Shown one piece after another: positions 60,135 through 64,000 of a stretch of 64,000 nt of DNA (positions within the stretch are counted from its first letter, which is position 1; every line of letters starts with the position of its first letter). The notes beneath the pieces were generated by a model. The model did not search any database. It worked only from the letters and a program-made list of their open reading frames with translations, and was not told the origin of the DNA. A program made the position numbers and the translations under genes. Location of the stretch: assembly GCA_940671915.1 (NCBI GenBank), contig CALNVZ010002100.1, positions 12,383,950-12,447,949 of the forward strand. Reading direction: 5' to 3'. This DNA is from Paracentrotus lividus. Taxonomy: Eukaryota > Echinodermata > Echinoidea > Camarodonta > Echinidae.

Positions 60135-60480
60135 CGGCCGACCACATGGGATAAACCATTTGGTCTAAGTTCCCCTGGTCTAATGCATACTTGGTCTAAT
60201 TTTCACACGATCCAATGACCATTTTGGTCTAATTCCCAAATGAATATTTGTTCTATTACAAGTTTGTCACTGGAAATGACCAAGTGGTGTTAGACCAAGT
60301 AGACATTAAACAAAATAGGAAATAGACAAAATGGAAAAAAGGCCAAGTGGTACTTAGACCAAAAAAAGGTAATTAAACTGGTTGTAGAAGAAATGGAATT
60401 AGACCATGTGATGATACCAAACAGGCATTTAGTGGTTTTAGACCAATTGGCAATTTACTGACTGATTTGGTGATGTTTCC
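60135..60480. repeat. TGGTCTAA / TTAGACCA inverted motif array
   Basis: The first half repeats TTGGTCTAA-like words (60160, 60177, 60192, 60228); the second half repeats TTAGACCA (60287, 60353, 60399, 60439). The whole stretch is therefore an imperfect hairpin. If transcribed as ASB 3'UTR it could fold. Confidence 0.7.
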
Positions 60481-60483
60481 TGT

Positions 60484-60716
60484 GGGGTGTAACACAAAGA
60501 CTTACGATTGATTAAAAGTACGATTGATTTTTTTCTTGTAACCTCATTTGAAAACCAGGTACAGTCATGGATTAGGATTTGTATGTGATTAGAGAAGGGT
60601 TAGGGCTAGGGTTAGGATTAAGATCATCAACTCTGGAGGCATCCTGTCCATGATGAGGCTACCAAGAAAAATCAATCATAACTTTTAATCAATCGTAAGT
60701 CTTTGTGTTACACCCC
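60484..60716. mobile_element. MITE with GGGGTGTAACACAAAGACTT ends
   Basis: GGGGTGTAACACAAAGACTT at the left is exactly mirrored as AAGTCTTTGTGTTACACCCC at the right. The pairing continues through ACGATTGATTAAAAGT. The interior includes a short GGTTAGGG-like stretch (about 60598-60625). Non-coding. Confidence 0.85.
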
Positions 60717-60740
60717 CTGATCTCCCTATTGTGAGATGCT

Positions 60741-61156
60741 TTGATGAATCAAGGATTGGTTTACCTGAATAATGTGTTGGTCCTTTCATAGACTGTAAAA
60801 TGCCTCCCAAAATACAAACTTTTCAAGCTTGGTCTTCCAACGATAATTGGCAATGCATTTTACTTTTGTCAGGCAGGAACGCAAGAAACATGCATCCCCT
60901 CTATTTTTAAAATCAAACATTAAACGTTCATATTGATAAAATATATATATTGATGAATCAAGGATTGGTTTACCTGAATAATGTGTTGGTCCTTTTCATA
61001 GACTGTAAAATTGCCTCCCAAAATACAAACTTTTCAAGCTTGTCTTTCCAACGATAATGGGCAATGTGCATTTTACTTTTGTCAGGCAGGAACGCAAGAA
61101 ACATGCATCCCCTCTATTTTTTTAAAATCAAACATTAAACGTTCATATTGATAAAG
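60741..61156 (+). repeat. imperfect tandem duplication of about 205 bp
   Basis: Copies 60741-60940 and 60950-61156 are near-identical (TTGATGAATCAAGGATTGGT ... AACGTTCATATTGATAAA). They differ almost only by single-base gains or losses at short homopolymers. A short ATATATATA joins them. Confidence 0.9.
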
Positions 61157-61623
61157 CCATATGAGTAAATTGTTGTCTGCGCCCCTCATATTTACAATTT
61201 TTTTAGTAGGGCCCCCTGTATTGGAGGCTACAAGGTTCTTGGAACCAAGCCAACATTGCACACATGGAATAGATTGTAGTACAAAAAGGTTTTTGTATTG
61301 CTGTGATTTGAGAATTTGCAGTTTTTGTTTGAAAACTATTCTAATGAATTTAAATTGTATTGCTGTGCAATGTTTTCTCTATCATGACTGGTGTAACATT
61401 AAATGCAAATTATGAAATTAGTATAAAACTTTGATTTCAATATTGATCTTTGGAGATCCATGCTTAGATATGTTTTTTTATTTATTTAGTGGTGAATTTA
61501 TTGTTTCTGAAATTCAAAACAAACCTTTTGTATCATCATGGTCATGGAATCTTGCTTATTTTTTTCTACTGGGTTTTTCTTTATTGTGAATTTTGCGAGA
61601 CCATCCCGTGAAAATTTTTCACT

Positions 61624-61802
61624 TTAACCACTTGACTGCTGCATGGTGCTATTGACATAGTACGGGTATGACCAGCGTGGCGCTGGCGCTTCAAAACAGA
61701 CAAAGTTCAGACAATAGAATGAGCATGTAATATTACGCAGTCTGCGCACAATGTACAAACGCCAAGCACGTAATATTACGTGGTCCGCAGCTAAGTGGTT
61801 AA
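61624..61802. mobile_element. 179-bp TTAA-flanked MITE
   Basis: TTAACCACTTGACTGC at the left and GCAGCTAAGTGGTTAA at the right. TTAA on each side can be read as a TTAA target-site duplication, as used by piggyBac- and Kolobok-type elements. The inside repeats CGTAATATTACG-like words and GCGTGGCGCTGGCGC. Confidence 0.7.
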
Positions 61803-62215
61803 TTCACAGTTGAATATAGTAATGAAAAGGTCATAATAACTGTGACATTTCCCACTCCTAAACTTACCCAACTAATCAAAAAATGTGAAATATCATGTAT
61901 GCGGATATTTTTGTTTCTACAGTATTCAGAGTATATGTATGTATATTTGTACAGTAAAGTAAATTATTATATTATATTTGTATTTATTTATATATATATT
62001 TCTTTCAAATGGGTTCTAGATTTGAAATAAACAGTACAATAAAGAAATGTAAAAACATAAAGGATGCATGCAGTATTGGTTTTTTCTTTGCAAGAGTCTA
62101 ATACAGTCAACGCCCATTATAATGAGCAGAGATTTTGAAGAGATTTCATTATAACTAGGTGATTCTCTCTGTACCAATTTCAAACATGTGCACATGTGTC
62201 TAACTGTTTAGTATG

Positions 62216-62440
62216 CTGTATTCGCTATTATTTTCGCGCGATTAATTTTTCGCACTAAGCGGCCTCAAAGAATGTTCACAGGTTCTTGAATTCGCGCTGC
62301 ATGTTAGTAAGCATGCAGTTGAACGTACCCAATACATGCATAAAAAAACAATGCTCATATATTCGCGTGCTTTTAAATTCCCGCCTGTCGAACTTCGCCC
62401 GAAAATTAATGTACTTCGAATATTTCCATGATTACAGTAA
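62216..62440. mobile_element. TACTGTA-type MITE, copy 2
   Basis: Diverged relative of 33308-33545 (ATTCGCTATTATTTTCGCGC, GCGTGCTTTTAAATTC, GAAAATTAATGTA, GAATATTTCCATGATTACAG). Upstream at 62104 another element end, ACAGTCAACGCCCATTATAA, is present, so this copy may be nested in a second transposon. Confidence 0.55.
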
Positions 62441-63082
62441 CAAGCTGTTATTATGAGGTAGTTGGCTTGGCCCCATACATTGCATGTCTCTAAACGCTCG
62501 TTGTAAACGCTTTACAAAATTCATCAGGCTAAAAAATGGAATTGTAAAATAAAGACTAACTTTATTTGTTCAAGAAGGCGGTTACAAAGTATTTCAGTCC
62601 GTTTTTATCAAGAATTGCTCTTTATAGGCTTAGCTTTAGAAATCACAATCAACTTGGAAAAAACAGAAAATTCTAATACATTTTACATGTACATAATTAT
62701 CTGAAAATCAGATAGAAAAACAGTACCCCGGTATACTGTACAAGCCATGAACGTTGAAATATCAGAATATGTGTTCATGCTCAAATGCATTTAAACACAG
62801 GTCTATGGAACACAGGCCTATGTTATATCCTTCTCTACACGTATATGAATGTCAAAAAAGAAGTAGAGAAGTGAGATCAATCACATATTTGTCACAAATA
62901 TTCAATCTGATGGAAGAGCATTACAAGGCAAACCTAGAGTAAATCACACAATGTGATACTTCATGTTGAGTGGTAGACTGTTTTAGTACTACAAGTACTG
63001 TATCATGTTCAGAAAACAACACTTAATACCCTGTTTATACAACATGTACACCCTGTATGTAAAAGAATGTTTGATCCGTATC

Positions 63083-63263
63083 AGGACATCTCCCCGGAGA
63101 ACAACTCCCCCGGGACAATTCCCGGAGGACAGCTCCCCCGGAGGACATAGGGTTAGGGTTAGGGTTAGGGTTACGGTTAGGGTTGTCCTCGGGGGAGTTG
63201 TCCTCCGGGAGCTGTCCTCCGGGAATTGTCCCCGGGGGAGTTGTCCTCCGGGGGAGATGTCCT
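63083..63263. mobile_element. GC-rich palindrome with internal TTAGGG repeats
   Basis: The arms consist of CCGGAGGACA / TGTCCTCCGG modules in opposite orientation (left 63083-63147, right 63185-63263). In the middle (63148-63184) lie about six GGTTAGGGTTAGGG-type telomere-like units with one GGTTACGG variant. Predicted proline/arginine-rich frames on both strands are by-products. Confidence 0.8.
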
Positions 63264-63474
63264 AGAACCGTTTGAATCACACAGATTACACAGATAAAAG
63301 AACATTATTATTACAATATTTAACGCTTAAAAACTTAGTTAGATTTAAGACGGTCAATATTAACCTGGTCATCAGCTTCAGCTTGCCTGCACATGATGTG
63401 CGCACTTTCTCCACTACCTGGGAAGCTTCCAGCCACGACTAAAACCACAATAATGTATCAATCTTTACCTGGGT

Positions 63475-63590
63475 GGGGAGAGGCAATAGACAAAATACCT
63501 TGCTCATGGACAAAATGCAATGCCAGGATCAAACCCTAAGCCTTTGCATCACTAGACAAATGATAAAACCACTAGACTACATTACTTCTA
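63475..63590 (-). mobile_element. tRNA-derived SINE-like sequence
   Basis: Minus strand: GTAGTCTAGTGGTTTTATCA (A-box-like) and GGGTTTGATCCTGGCA (B-box-like) about 30 nt later. No full acceptor stem is evident, so it is called a SINE head rather than a tRNA gene. Confidence 0.45.
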
Positions 63591-64000
63591 ATAATATCAA
63601 GTACATCATAAGGCCCTACCTATTTCATTCCTAATACTTGACATGTTTAACATTAGGACCCACTCCCCCTAAAAAAATAATTAAGAAAAAAAAATGATAT
63701 GTTGCTAAAATGCAAAAATAAAAAATGTCTCAATTGTTTTATTTTTCTTTTGGCAGATCCAAATTGTGAGGGCAAAATAAATAGTCCTAAATGTGCTATT
63801 TACATGTAGCATTTTTTTGGTTGCAATTTACATTTGAAGTTGTGCTTCATATTCACATCTTGGTATGGAAGCCTTTCATTGTGCAATGGTTTTGGCTTTA
63901 TATCTTCATACTTGTGCAAAATACAAGATATATATTTATAAAAATATTTAAAATATCGATGAGATGAAATGGATACAATATGAGATGAATATGAACATGC

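Larger units (their letters stand above)
60109..64000. other. 3' flank of the ASB-like gene, repeat-rich
   Basis: No further gene recognised. Contains several MITEs, a tandem duplication, a telomere-like palindrome and a SINE. Candidate polyadenylation signals for the ASB-like gene lie at 62026-62031 and 62038-62043. Confidence 0.5.

Noticed and set aside
63035-63280. Proline/arginine-rich frames on both strands
   Set aside because: Symmetric by-products of the CCGGAGGACA palindrome and telomere-like core.

Overview
This is a eukaryotic, intron-rich, AT-rich window dense in DNA-transposon debris. It is most likely from a marine invertebrate. An echinoderm such as a sea urchin is my best guess, from the gene families, the abundance of small inverted-repeat elements, the TACATGTA-rich background and the 'TTCGCG' and 'CTCGCGCTTCGCGCTCGC'-type dispersed repeats. 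The species cannot be fixed from the sequence alone.

Layout. Positions 1-10016 hold no gene I can recognise; they are AT-rich with three palindromic MITEs. Positions 10017-16670 (+) carry the C-terminal three quarters of an SLC23 nucleobase/ascorbate transporter in nine exons. The six downstream exons or parts are intact and in phase; the upstream exons carry single-base indels and flank a 25-N gap. Positions 16671-27274 are intergenic repeats. Positions 27275-45778 (-) are a complete NEK4-type kinase gene: 14 coding exons, all splice junctions in phase, 682 codons plus stop. Its introns are packed with mobile elements: a 3.3 kb hAT-like element with a decayed transposase, a 1.7 kb minisatellite element full of AGGTCA direct repeats, several MITEs and a SINE. 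A probable non-coding leader exon ends at 47650. Positions 45790-56009 are intergenic, holding a 2.6 kb element with a repeated TGTCCCGTACGACAC motif. Positions 56168-60108 (+) carry an ASB13-like ankyrin-repeat/SOCS-box gene in six exons, nearly every one hit by single-base indels. Positions 60109-64000 are 3' flank with repeats, including an imperfect tandem duplication that looks like an unmerged contig overlap.

The three genes are not an operon and share no evident pathway: a membrane transporter, a ciliary/DNA-damage kinase and a substrate adaptor for a Cullin-RING ubiquitin ligase. The SLC23 gene and the kinase gene converge; the kinase gene and the ASB gene diverge.

Two themes deserve attention. 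(1) Sequence quality is patchy: indel-free genes alternate with stretches (about 10-13.5 kb and 54-61 kb) where conserved codons are broken by +/-1 base, which argues for gap-filled, unpolished sequence rather than pseudogenes. (2) Three unrelated elements share one architecture. Each carries many copies of its own 14-17 nt motif built around a hexamer palindrome (CACGTG, CGTACG or CAATTG), with one pair of copies facing each other as a hairpin. This may be a convergent or common design of transposase-binding arrays in non-autonomous transposons.
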